Of a stretch of DNA of 64,000 bases, positions 8,356 through 15,001 are shown piece after piece; within the stretch, counting starts at the first letter, position 1, and the number at the start of each line of letters is the position of its first letter. Location: the NCBI RefSeq assembly GCF_004345265.1, contig NZ_SLUM01000011.1, positions 1 to 64,000 of the forward strand, given 5' to 3'. The position numbers were made by a program, and so were the translations under genes. The notes beneath the pieces are model-generated. The model ran no database searches and had not been told where the DNA came from. It saw only the letters and a list, made by a program, of their open reading frames with translations. The DNA comes from Allofournierella massiliensis. GTDB lineage: Bacteria > Bacillota > Clostridia > Oscillospirales > Ruminococcaceae.

Positions 8356-10500
8356 TCAGCCGGGCACGCTGTCCAGCACGGCCTGAGCGATGGCGCCGCC
8401 CTCGGACCAGAGCCCCTCCAGCGTGGCGCAGCTCTCGTACTCCGCCGGGTTGCTCACGAAGCCCAGCTCCAGCAGCACCGCGGGGCAGATGTTGGATCGG
8501 GTCACATAGAAGGCGGAATATTTCGGCCCACGGTCGTTGCGGCCGGTGGTCAGGCTCACATTTGCCGAAAGGGCGGTGGCCAGCGGTTTGCCCTCGGTGT
8601 AGAACCAGTAGGCCTCGGTGCCGCCCACCTGATTTAGATCCGCGTTCATGGCGGCACTGTTGTGGTGGATGGCGATGAAGAAATCCGGTTTCTGGCTGTT
8701 GAGCATCTCCATCCGCTCGGCCAGCGTGTAGAACACATCGGTATCCCGGGTCATGGTCACGGTGGCGCCCAGCTGCTCCAGCCGGTATTTGGCGGCCAGT
8801 GCGGCGGAAAGGTTCAGCTCGCTCTCCTGGGGGAAATCCTCCACCGGCGAGCCGGGCGCGCCCATGTCGTCGCCGCCGTGGCCCGGGTCAAGCAGCACGG
8901 TCACACCGGCCAGCGGAAGAGCCGGGTCACTGCTGCGCACGGGCTGGTGCTTCAGGGCAATGCGGCTGCCGCCCTCCGCCGTGTAGTCCACAAAATAGCC
9001 CCACAGGGGATCGCTGTCCTGGAAGGTGAAGTGCAGAGAGAAGCCGTTTTCTTCCGGCTCCACGGTCACACTGGCGCCCTCAAAGCCAAAGTTCTGCGGA
9101 AGTTCACCGGAGAAGGTGGCGGAATAAAAATGCAGCGTAAACTCGTTGCCTTCCCAGATATGGGTGTAATAGGGCGTGCCGCTGCCCGTGAAGGTCAGAT
9201 ATTCGATTCCGTTCTCTTCGCTGGCAGAAAGGCCGGTGAAAGCGGCCTGCGCGGTGCCTTCCTCCAGCAGCTCACAGTCCGCCGCTTTTATGTAGTTGCC
9301 ATCGGGCAGCTGATAGGCGTAGGTGCGTTTGCTGCCGCTCACAAAGGAAACGCTGTCTGTTACCTCTGCCACCGCGCCCTCATAGGCGGTCATGGCGATG
9401 GTGCTGGTATCCTGATAGTCGGGAAGGGCGCTGGCCAGCGTGGAGGTCACCCGCAGCAGCTGGCCGGGCTGTGCTGCCACCGAGCCATCGGAGACGATCT
9501 CCGGTGTACCGGAGCCGCCGGAACCACTGGTGGGTGCGGGCTTGGTCAGGGTGATGGAAACCGAGGATTCCCCCTGCTGGGCGGTGAACACATTGTCGCC
9601 CTCGGCAAGGCTCACTTCCAGGCCCCACATGCCGTAGGAGCTGTAGCGCTCCACATTCTGGCCGTTCACGGTCAGGGGTTGGTTGGGGTCGGAAGTGCCC
9701 ATCAGAAAGATGGTGTCGGTGTAGACCTTGCTGGCCGGATCCGGGGAGACGATGGCCAGCGTCTGGGAAAACTGCTGCTGGGCAATTTCGGGCAGACCGT
9801 CGCCGGAAAGGTATTGCAGGGTCACTGCGGCGCTTTCGGTGCCGTTCACAAGGCCGGAAAGGCTGCCCAGCACCACGCCGGTGCCCGGCTGCAGCTGGCA
9901 TATCGCGACGGCAAGAGCGGGGCTCTGCTGGGCCAGGGTCAGCTCCGGCTGGCCCTCGGCGGTGTAGCGGGCGGATACCCCCTCGCCGCTGGGCTCATAC
10001 AGCGTCAGACCATACCGATCGGCGGTTTCGGTCATCCAGTCCTTTGCAGCCAGCTCTTCCGGCCGGTACAAAGCCACCAGCATGCCCCGCTGGGAAGCCT
10101 GCTGCATCAGGATTCGGATGGGGTCGAAGGAGGAGAACAGGCTGTCCGACTCGCTCACCATGGGGGCAGGCTCGGCGGAGTCCAGCTTGCGGGCCAGCAC
10201 ACCGCCGCCGGGGGTCTGGCCGGTGAGCAGCACCGTGTTGGCGCCCTGTGCGGCTGCCTCGTCCAGCGTGCTGGACAGGAAGGTCTCCTGCTCCTGACGG
10301 GTATGACTCTCGTCGAAATATGCGGCCCAGGCATCGTCCAGCAGAACGGCCCGGATCTGGTCCGGGGTCTGCATGTGGGGCATGGCCAGGCCGGCAACAC
10401 CCCGGATCAAAAGAACGATGGCAAAAATCAGAGCCGCCAGCGCAGCAGCGGCAAGAACAATCATCCCCAGGGCAAAGGGGCGACGGGTTTTTACGGGCAT
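8356..10500 (-). CDS. N-acetylmuramoyl-L-alanine amidase with large extracellular N-terminal region
   Basis: This 714-residue protein starts with a membrane anchor (about residues 10-32). A region of about 500 residues follows that includes a TIM-barrel-like stretch resembling polysaccharide-deacetylase/glycosidase-like domains (residues 40-280, tentative) and SH3/IPT-like beta-rich segments. A C-terminal Amidase_3 domain occupies about residues 535-714. The zinc and catalytic residues are present: His in LLDPGHGG, Glu in the ESELNLS segment, His in AIHHNS and Glu in LLELGFVSNP. It should cut the lactyl-Ala bond of peptidoglycan outside the cell. The start was set at the ATG behind GAGAGGGGGAAC. 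It is monocistronic with its own terminator. Most family members are shorter, so the long N-terminal part deserves domain-level comparison. Confidence 0.9.
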   Translation of the reverse strand: MPVKTRRPFALGMIVLAAAALAALIFAIVLLIRGVAGLAMPHMQTPDQIRAVLLDDAWAAYFDESHTRQEQETFLSSTLDEAAAQGANTVLLTGQTPGGGVLARKLDSAEPAPMVSESDSLFSSFDPIRILMQQASQRGMLVALYRPEELAAKDWMTETADRYGLTLYEPSGEGVSARYTAEGQPELTLAQQSPALAVAICQLQPGTGVVLGSLSGLVNGTESAAVTLQYLSGDGLPEIAQQQFSQTLAIVSPDPASKVYTDTIFLMGTSDPNQPLTVNGQNVERYSSYGMWGLEVSLAEGDNVFTAQQGESSVSITLTKPAPTSGSGGSGTPEIVSDGSVAAQPGQLLRVTSTLASALPDYQDTSTIAMTAYEGAVAEVTDSVSFVSGSKRTYAYQLPDGNYIKAADCELLEEGTAQAAFTGLSASEENGIEYLTFTGSGTPYYTHIWEGNEFTLHFYSATFSGELPQNFGFEGASVTVEPEENGFSLHFTFQDSDPLWGYFVDYTAEGGSRIALKHQPVRSSDPALPLAGVTVLLDPGHGGDDMGAPGSPVEDFPQESELNLSAALAAKYRLEQLGATVTMTRDTDVFYTLAERMEMLNSQKPDFFIAIHHNSAAMNADLNQVGGTEAYWFYTEGKPLATALSANVSLTTGRNDRGPKYSAFYVTRSNICPAVLLELGFVSNPAEYESCATLEGLWSEGGAIAQAVLDSVPG

Positions 10501-10641
10501 AATGGTTCCCCCTCTCGTGGCTGCCCCGATTGGCGGGGCTTTGAACTCATTATAGCACGTTTGCGGAGGGCTGCACAGGAAAAGCATCTGCCAATTTTTG
10601 CGTCGGGGCTTGCGGGAATGTGGTATACTGAAAGGGATACT

Positions 10642-10817
10642 AGGGCAACCTCGCACAATTCACGCCTGCCGGCTCAGGCGGCGTATCACGCCAAAATTTT
10701 CCGTGCTATTTTCCAAAAATGCTCGCCAATCCACCAAGGATTGGCTGCGTTTTTTGGTTCATATCACAAAAAATTTTCTGGCGCACTCCACCACCTGGAA
10801 TTGTGCGGGATTGCCCT
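10642..10817. repeat. 176-bp imperfect palindrome (MITE-like hairpin element)
   Basis: The outer arms (10642-10661 and 10798-10817, AGGGCAA...CGCACAATTC type) are inverted copies with few mismatches. The complementarity continues inward through AAAATTTT-containing segments to an apical stem GCCAATCC/GGATTGGC (10725-10732 and 10738-10745) with loop ACCAA. The apex therefore reads CCACCAAGG (10731-10739). No protein is encoded. A possible extended -10 (TGGTATACT, 10621-10629) just upstream would place the hairpin in the leader of the following gene. The rest of the 344-bp gap holds nothing else recognisable. Confidence 0.7.
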
Positions 10818-10844
10818 GACAACAAGAGTGTGAGGATGGATTCC

Positions 10845-11675
10845 ATGAGCATGCAAGTACCCAAAAACGGTTTTACCCACGGCGGCAAGTTCCACGCGGA
10901 CGATGTGTTCAGCACCGCGCTGCTGCGCATCCTGCGGCCGGACTTCACCGTGACCCGTGGCTTCTCTGTGCCGGAGAACTTCGACGGCATTGTTTACGAC
11001 ATTGGCAACGGCCCCTTCGACCATCACGCGGCGGATCGGGCCGAGCGCCCCAACGGGGTGCCTTATGCGGCTTTCGGCTTGCTGTGGCGGGAGTTCGGCG
11101 CACAGCTGGTGGGGGAAAATCAGGCCCGTCTGCTGGACGAGAACTTTGTGCAGCCGCTGGATCTGAACGACAACACCGGCGAAAGCTGTCTGCTGGCGGA
11201 TGCCATCGGCGGTTTCAATCCCCTGTGGGATCAGCCTCGGGATCCGGATGAGTGTTTTGCACGGGCAGTGGATTTTGCCCAGGTGATTCTGGAGAATAAC
11301 ATCGAAGCGGCCCGGGCGGTGAACCGGGCGGACGCGCTGGTGCAGAAGGCCTATGCGGAAAGCAGGGATGGCATTGTGATTCTGCCCTGCTATGCCCCCT
11401 GGAAAAACGCCCTCTACCGCAGCGACGCGCTGTTTGTGGTGTATCCCAGCCAGCGGGGCGGCTGGTCGGCCCAGTGTGTGAACGACCGGTTGACCAAGCG
11501 GCCCAAGAAGCCCTTCCCCATGGGCTGGGCAGGCCAGCCGGAGGAGCATCTGCGCAAATCCTCCGGCATTGCCACCCTGCGTTTCTGCCACGCCAGCCGG
11601 TTTCTGATCACCGCCGAGACCAAAGAGGACGCCATCGCCGCCTGCTATTTTGTGCTGCGGGGCGGCAAAAAATAA
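10845..11675 (+). CDS. MYG1 family (UPF0160) metal-dependent hydrolase-like protein
   Basis: This 276-residue protein has the MYG1 family hallmarks: HGGKFHADDVFSTALL near the N-terminus, GPFDHHAADR (about residue 57), and the C-terminal SSGIATLRFCHASRFL region with a Cys/His pair. The family belongs to the DHH phosphoesterase superfamily, and the eukaryotic member is a 3'-5' RNA exonuclease; the bacterial role is unproven. Several closely spaced ATG codons exist (10836, 10845, 10851). 10845 was chosen for its 9-bp distance from GAGG. It lies directly after the long hairpin element and 27 bp before the next gene, so the two are probably co-transcribed. Confidence 0.88.
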   Translation: MSMQVPKNGFTHGGKFHADDVFSTALLRILRPDFTVTRGFSVPENFDGIVYDIGNGPFDHHAADRAERPNGVPYAAFGLLWREFGAQLVGENQARLLDENFVQPLDLNDNTGESCLLADAIGGFNPLWDQPRDPDECFARAVDFAQVILENNIEAARAVNRADALVQKAYAESRDGIVILPCYAPWKNALYRSDALFVVYPSQRGGWSAQCVNDRLTKRPKKPFPMGWAGQPEEHLRKSSGIATLRFCHASRFLITAETKEDAIAACYFVLRGGKK

Positions 11676-11702
11676 GTTTGCAGAATAAGGACGGAACCTT
11701 CC

Positions 11703-12614
11703 ATGGAACAGAACAATCTGCCGGCTCCCGCCTATGTGTATATGATGCGCTGCGCCAACGGTGCGCTGTACACCGGCTGGACCAATGACCTGCTGCGCCG
11801 GCTGCGGGCCCACGCCAGTGGTAAGGGGGCAAAATACACCCGGGGTTTCGGGGGCGAGACGCTGGCCTATGCCGAGCTGCTGGAGGATAAAACCGCCGCG
11901 CTGCGCCGGGAAGCAACCCTCAAAAAGTGCAGCAAGGAGGAAAAGGAGGCGCTTGCCTCCGGGTTCGATCCGGCCCGCTTTGTGCTGCTGCGGCCGGCTC
12001 GCCCGGCGGACGCCGAGGCGGTGCTGGGCATTTACAGCCACTATGTGCTGCACTCCACCGCATCCTTTTTGTATCAGCCGCCCAAACTGGAGGATTACCG
12101 ACGGGAGATGCGAGCCCTCTGCCGCCGCCTGCCCTTTTTCCTGGCGGAGAACGCACTGGGGCAGGCGCTGGGTTACGCCTGTGCCCATCCCTGGCGCTAC
12201 GGCACCGGCGCTTACGCGTGGGACACCGAGACCACCATCTACCTTGCCCCGGAGGCCCGGCGGCTGGGTGTGGGCAGTATGCTGTATCACGCGCTGCTGG
12301 CGGCGCTGTGCCGCCAGGGCTACTGGAACGCCTATGCGGTGCTGGCGGATCCCAACCCCGCCAGCGAAGCCTTTCATGAGCGGTTTGGCTTTGTGTGCGA
12401 GGGGCGGCAGGCCCGCTGCGGGCTGAAAAACGGCTGGCAGGGTGTGAGCTACTGGCTCATGGATCTGGCCCCCGGCCGCACCGACCCGCCCGCAGAAGAG
12501 CCCCGCGCTCCGCTGCCCGGAGAGCTGGCCGCGCTGGCTGCCGCCACCCGTCAGGGCGCGGACTGGAAGCAGCTGGCCGGGCTGGAGCCGGATGAGAAGA
12601 ATAAGGAGCAGTGA
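11703..12614 (+). CDS. Fusion protein: GIY-YIG nuclease domain + GNAT acetyltransferase
   Basis: In this 303-residue protein, residues 10-90 form a small GIY-YIG (UPF0213/YhbQ-type) domain. The signature is YVYMMRCANGALYTGWTNDL, the catalytic-type Arg is near residue 33, and the Glu is at 70. Residues 93-265 form a GNAT N-acetyltransferase of the phosphinothricin-acetyltransferase type (LRPARPADAEAVLGIY, then APEARRLGVGSMLYHALL for acetyl-CoA binding). The tail of about 40 residues is Ala/Pro-rich. The two domains are normally separate proteins and are joined here without a frame change. The UPF0213 part may act on nucleic acid and the GNAT part may acetylate a small molecule or amine; no joint function is known to me. 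It lies between the MYG1 gene and the DUF1653 gene in a likely operon. Confidence 0.85.
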   Translation: MEQNNLPAPAYVYMMRCANGALYTGWTNDLLRRLRAHASGKGAKYTRGFGGETLAYAELLEDKTAALRREATLKKCSKEEKEALASGFDPARFVLLRPARPADAEAVLGIYSHYVLHSTASFLYQPPKLEDYRREMRALCRRLPFFLAENALGQALGYACAHPWRYGTGAYAWDTETTIYLAPEARRLGVGSMLYHALLAALCRQGYWNAYAVLADPNPASEAFHERFGFVCEGRQARCGLKNGWQGVSYWLMDLAPGRTDPPAEEPRAPLPGELAALAAATRQGADWKQLAGLEPDEKNKEQ

Positions 12615-12619
12615 ATCGG

Positions 12620-12850
12620 ATGGAACGGGAAATTACGCCGGGGCGTTACCGGCACTTCAAGGGCAATTATTATCAGGTGGAGGGCGTTGCCCGTCACAGT
12701 GAGACCGACGAGCGGCTGGTGGTATATCGGCCGCTGTACGGCGAGGGTGGCCTGTGGGTGCGCCCCTACGAAATGTTTGCAGGCCCGGTGGACCGGGAAA
12801 AATACCCGGACGCGGACCAGACCTGGCGCTTTGAGCGGGTTGGAGACTGA
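12620..12850 (+). CDS. DUF1653 domain protein
   Basis: This 76-residue protein has the DUF1653 pattern PGRYRHFKGNYYQVEGVARHSET and LVVYRPLYGEGGLWVRPYEMF. The family is small, soluble and uncharacterised. The ATG at 12620 has AAGGAG 11 bp upstream. A GTG at 12611 overlapping the previous stop codon is an alternative but sits too close to the ribosome site. It ends the three-gene unit that starts with the MYG1 gene. Confidence 0.85.
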   Translation: MEREITPGRYRHFKGNYYQVEGVARHSETDERLVVYRPLYGEGGLWVRPYEMFAGPVDREKYPDADQTWRFERVGD

Positions 12851-12868
12851 GCCCTGCCCGAAAATGAA

Positions 12869-12905
12869 AAAAGCGCAAAAGCCATTTTGGCTTTTGCGCT
12901 TTTTG
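12869..12905 (+). terminator. Bidirectional terminator between DUF1653 and 4Fe-4S genes
   Basis: AGCGCAAAAGCCA and TGGCTTTTGCGCT (12872-12900) with A and T runs on both sides. It separates convergent genes. Confidence 0.9.
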
Positions 12906-13607
12906 TCAAACCGATTCCTTCAGGATGCGGCCGTCCGTGCTGATCACGGCAACCTTCACATCCAGTGCCTTGCCGCTGGCGGCCACCGCCCGCTGCACGG
13001 CGTATTCCATCCCGCCGCAGCAGGGCACCTCCATGCGCACTACGGTCAGGCTGCGGATGTTGTTGGCCGCCAGAATGGCGCCCAGCTTTTCGGAATAATC
13101 CACCATGTCCAGCTTGGGGCAGCCGATCAGGGTTACCCGGCCGGCCATGAACCGGCTGTGCAGGCCTGCGTAGGCGTAGGCGGTGCAGTCGGCGGCGATG
13201 AGCAGGTCGGCCCCTTCAAAATAGGGGGCGTTCACCGGAGCCAGCTTGATCTGTACCGGCCACTGGCGCAGGCAGCTGGCGGGCTCCTCACTGGGCACAG
13301 CGGCTGCGGGCTGCGGGTTCAGCGCCCGGCTGCGGCTGCCGGGGCAGCCGGTGTGGGCGGGGGTGCCGGTCTTTGCCTTGTTGGCCAGTACGGCGGCTTC
13401 GTCGTAAGCGGCGGCCTCCCGCTCTTCAAAGGAGATGGCCCCGGTGGGGCAGGCGGGCAGGCAATCGCCCAGGCCATCGCAGTAGTCGTCCCGCAGCAGG
13501 CGGGCCTTGCCGTTTACCATGCCGATGGCTCCCTCGTGGCAGGCCGCGGCGCAGGCGCCGCAGCCGTTACAGGCGGCTTCGTCGATTTTAATGATTCTAC
13601 GGATCAT
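12906..13607 (-). CDS. 4Fe-4S binding protein with C-terminal Cys-rich domain
   Basis: This 233-residue protein starts with a ferredoxin-type domain. The first cluster motif is complete (Cys13, 16, 19, 23 in CNGCGACAAAC). The second is CDGLGDCLPACP (Cys43, 49, 53), with three cysteines in place of four. The C-terminal half carries ADCTAYAYAG, LIGCPKLD and MEVPCCGGMEYA, whose conserved cysteines suggest further metal or sulfur chemistry. Proteins of this layout occur in anaerobes as putative electron carriers, and the partner is unknown. It is divergent from cysK, with a perfect 16-bp palindrome between them. A plausible minus promoter (TTGACA-N18-TACAGA) lies in the gap. Confidence 0.85.
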   Translation of the reverse strand: MIRRIIKIDEAACNGCGACAAACHEGAIGMVNGKARLLRDDYCDGLGDCLPACPTGAISFEEREAAAYDEAAVLANKAKTGTPAHTGCPGSRSRALNPQPAAAVPSEEPASCLRQWPVQIKLAPVNAPYFEGADLLIAADCTAYAYAGLHSRFMAGRVTLIGCPKLDMVDYSEKLGAILAANNIRSLTVVRMEVPCCGGMEYAVQRAVAASGKALDVKVAVISTDGRILKESV

Positions 13608-13693
13608 AGCAGCAGTTCCTTCCTTTCACGCCCACCGGGCGCAGCTCACAATCAGATTCTGTACCCAGTATACCCGGTGGATGTCAAATATTC

Positions 13694-13709
13694 TGTTTGA
13701 AATCAAACA
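13694..13709. promoter_or_regulatory. Palindromic operator candidate between divergent 4Fe-4S and cysK genes
   Basis: TGTTTGA-AA-TCAAACA is a perfect 16-bp palindrome. It lies about 22 bp upstream of the cysK -35 box and near the minus-strand promoter region of the 4Fe-4S gene. Its form suits a dimeric regulator acting on both genes. The regulator is not identifiable from sequence alone. Confidence 0.5.
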
Positions 13710-13731
13710 AAATGAAAAGAATATAATCCTA

Positions 13732-13760
13732 TTGACAAGATGGGAAATATGGCGTATCAT
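13732..13760 (+). promoter_or_regulatory. cysK promoter
   Basis: TTGACA (13732-13737), 17-bp spacer, TATCAT (13755-13760). The leader to the cysK start is about 150 nt, unusually long for a plain promoter. Confidence 0.75.
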
Positions 13761-13800
13761 ATCGCTATCCTGAATTTTCCACGGAAAGGCGGCGTGTGCA

Positions 13801-13851
13801 ATGAATCGGATGTATCTTTGCCCGGCGGCCGGAGGTCTGGCCCGATGTTGA
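13801..13851 (+). CDS. Candidate 16-residue leader peptide upstream of cysK
   Basis: An ATG at 13801 opens a 16-codon frame, MNRMYLCPAAGGLARC, with Cys at positions 7 and 16 (the last codon before TGA). A purine-rich site GGAAAGG lies about 12 bp ahead. The end of the frame lies in a GC-rich hairpin (arms about 13821-13832 and 13854-13862). A Cys codon beside the stop, in the leader of a cysteine biosynthesis gene, is what translation-coupled attenuation would need. It could also be chance. No clear terminator with a T run follows, so control of translation is more likely than classical attenuation. Confidence 0.4.
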   Translation: MNRMYLCPAAGGLARC

Positions 13852-13920
13852 ACCGGCCGGGCGCGGGGCCCGTACCAGATGCAGTCCAATCGAACCAGAA
13901 ACAGAAAAGGAGAATGAACC

Positions 13921-14859
13921 ATGTCCAAGATCTACACCGCAGCGGATCAGCTGATCGGCCGCACTCCCCTGCTCCGCCTTGTCCGCCTGGAACAGCAACT
14001 GGGCCTGAATGCCGTGCTGCTGGCAAAGCTGGAATCCTTCAATCCCGCCGGTTCGGTGAAGGACCGGGTGGCCAAGGCCATGCTGGATGATGCCGAGGCG
14101 AAGGGCCTGATCGGCCCGGGCGGCACCATTATTGAGCCCACCAGCGGCAACACCGGCATCGGCCTTGCCTCGGTGGCGGCGGCCCGGGGCTACCGGGTGA
14201 TCATCGTCATGCCGGACACCATGTCGGTGGAGCGTCGCCAGCTGATGATGGCCTATGGGGCCGAGCTGGTGCTCACCCCCGGCGCCAGGGGGATGACCGG
14301 CGCCATCGAAAAGGCAAAGGAGCTGGCGAGCCAGACCCCCGGCAGCTTTATCCCCGGCCAGTTCGAAAATCCCGCCAACCCGGACGCCCACTACCGCACC
14401 ACCGGCCCCGAGATCTGGGAGGATACCGATGGCAAGATCGACCTGTTTGTGGCCGGTGTGGGCACCGGCGGCACCATCACCGGTGTGAGCCGTTACCTGA
14501 AGGAACAGAATCCGGCCATCCATGTGGCCGCGGTGGAGCCGGCGGATTCGCCGGTGCTGTCCGGCGGGAAGGCCGGCCCCCACAAGCTGCAGGGCATCGG
14601 CGCGGGATTTGTGCCGGATGCTCTGGATCAGAACGCCTATGATGAGGTGCTTACCGTGACCACCGAGCAGGCCTTTGAGGCCAGCCGGGCCCTGGGCCGG
14701 GCAGAGGGCGTACTGGCGGGCATTTCTTCCGGCGCGGCGCTGGCGGGCGCTATCCGGCTGGCAAAGCTGCCGGAGAATGCGGGCAAGACCATCGTGACCC
14801 TTCTGCCGGACACCGGCGACCGGTATCTGTCCACCGGGCTGTTCACCGCAGAGGGCTGA
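13921..14859 (+). CDS. cysK: Cysteine synthase (O-acetylserine sulfhydrylase)
   Basis: This 312-residue PLP enzyme makes L-cysteine from O-acetylserine and sulfide in the cytoplasm. The Schiff-base lysine is Lys47 in NPAGSVKDR, the substrate loop is PTSGNTG, and the PLP phosphate loop is [10 protein letters not shown]; all match the CysK family, and the length is normal. The ATG has AAAAGGAG 9 bp ahead. It is monocistronic, behind a long leader with a possible Cys-bearing short peptide and a terminator right after. A cysM-type or cystathionine-beta-synthase-like enzyme is less likely, because there is no extra C-terminal domain. Confidence 0.95.
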   Translation: MSKIYTAADQLIGRTPLLRLVRLEQQLGLNAVLLAKLESFNPAGSVKDRVAKAMLDDAEAKGLIGPGGTIIEPTSGNTGIGLASVAAARGYRVIIVMPDTMSVERRQLMMAYGAELVLTPGARGMTGAIEKAKELASQTPGSFIPGQFENPANPDAHYRTTGPEIWEDTDGKIDLFVAGVGTGGTITGVSRYLKEQNPAIHVAAVEPADSPVLSGGKAGPHKLQGIGAGFVPDALDQNAYDEVLTVTTEQAFEASRALGRAEGVLAGISSGAALAGAIRLAKLPENAGKTIVTLLPDTGDRYLSTGLFTAEG

Positions 14860-14879
14860 AAAACAGATTTTCCATAACA

Positions 14880-14915
14880 AAAAGGGAGGAGCGTTTTTAA
14901 CGCTCCTCCCTTTTT
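14880..14915 (+). terminator. Bidirectional terminator between cysK and hppA
   Basis: GGGAGGAGCG (14884-14893) and CGCTCCTCCC (14901-14910) are flanked by A and T runs on both strands. It serves the convergent genes on both sides. Confidence 0.9.
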
Positions 14916-15001
14916 GGTCCAAATGGCCCGCCGCACACAAACGGCCAGGAGGTCTTATGGCGGGCCTTACGGCAGAGAAAGAGAGAACAGAGACCGACGG
15001 C

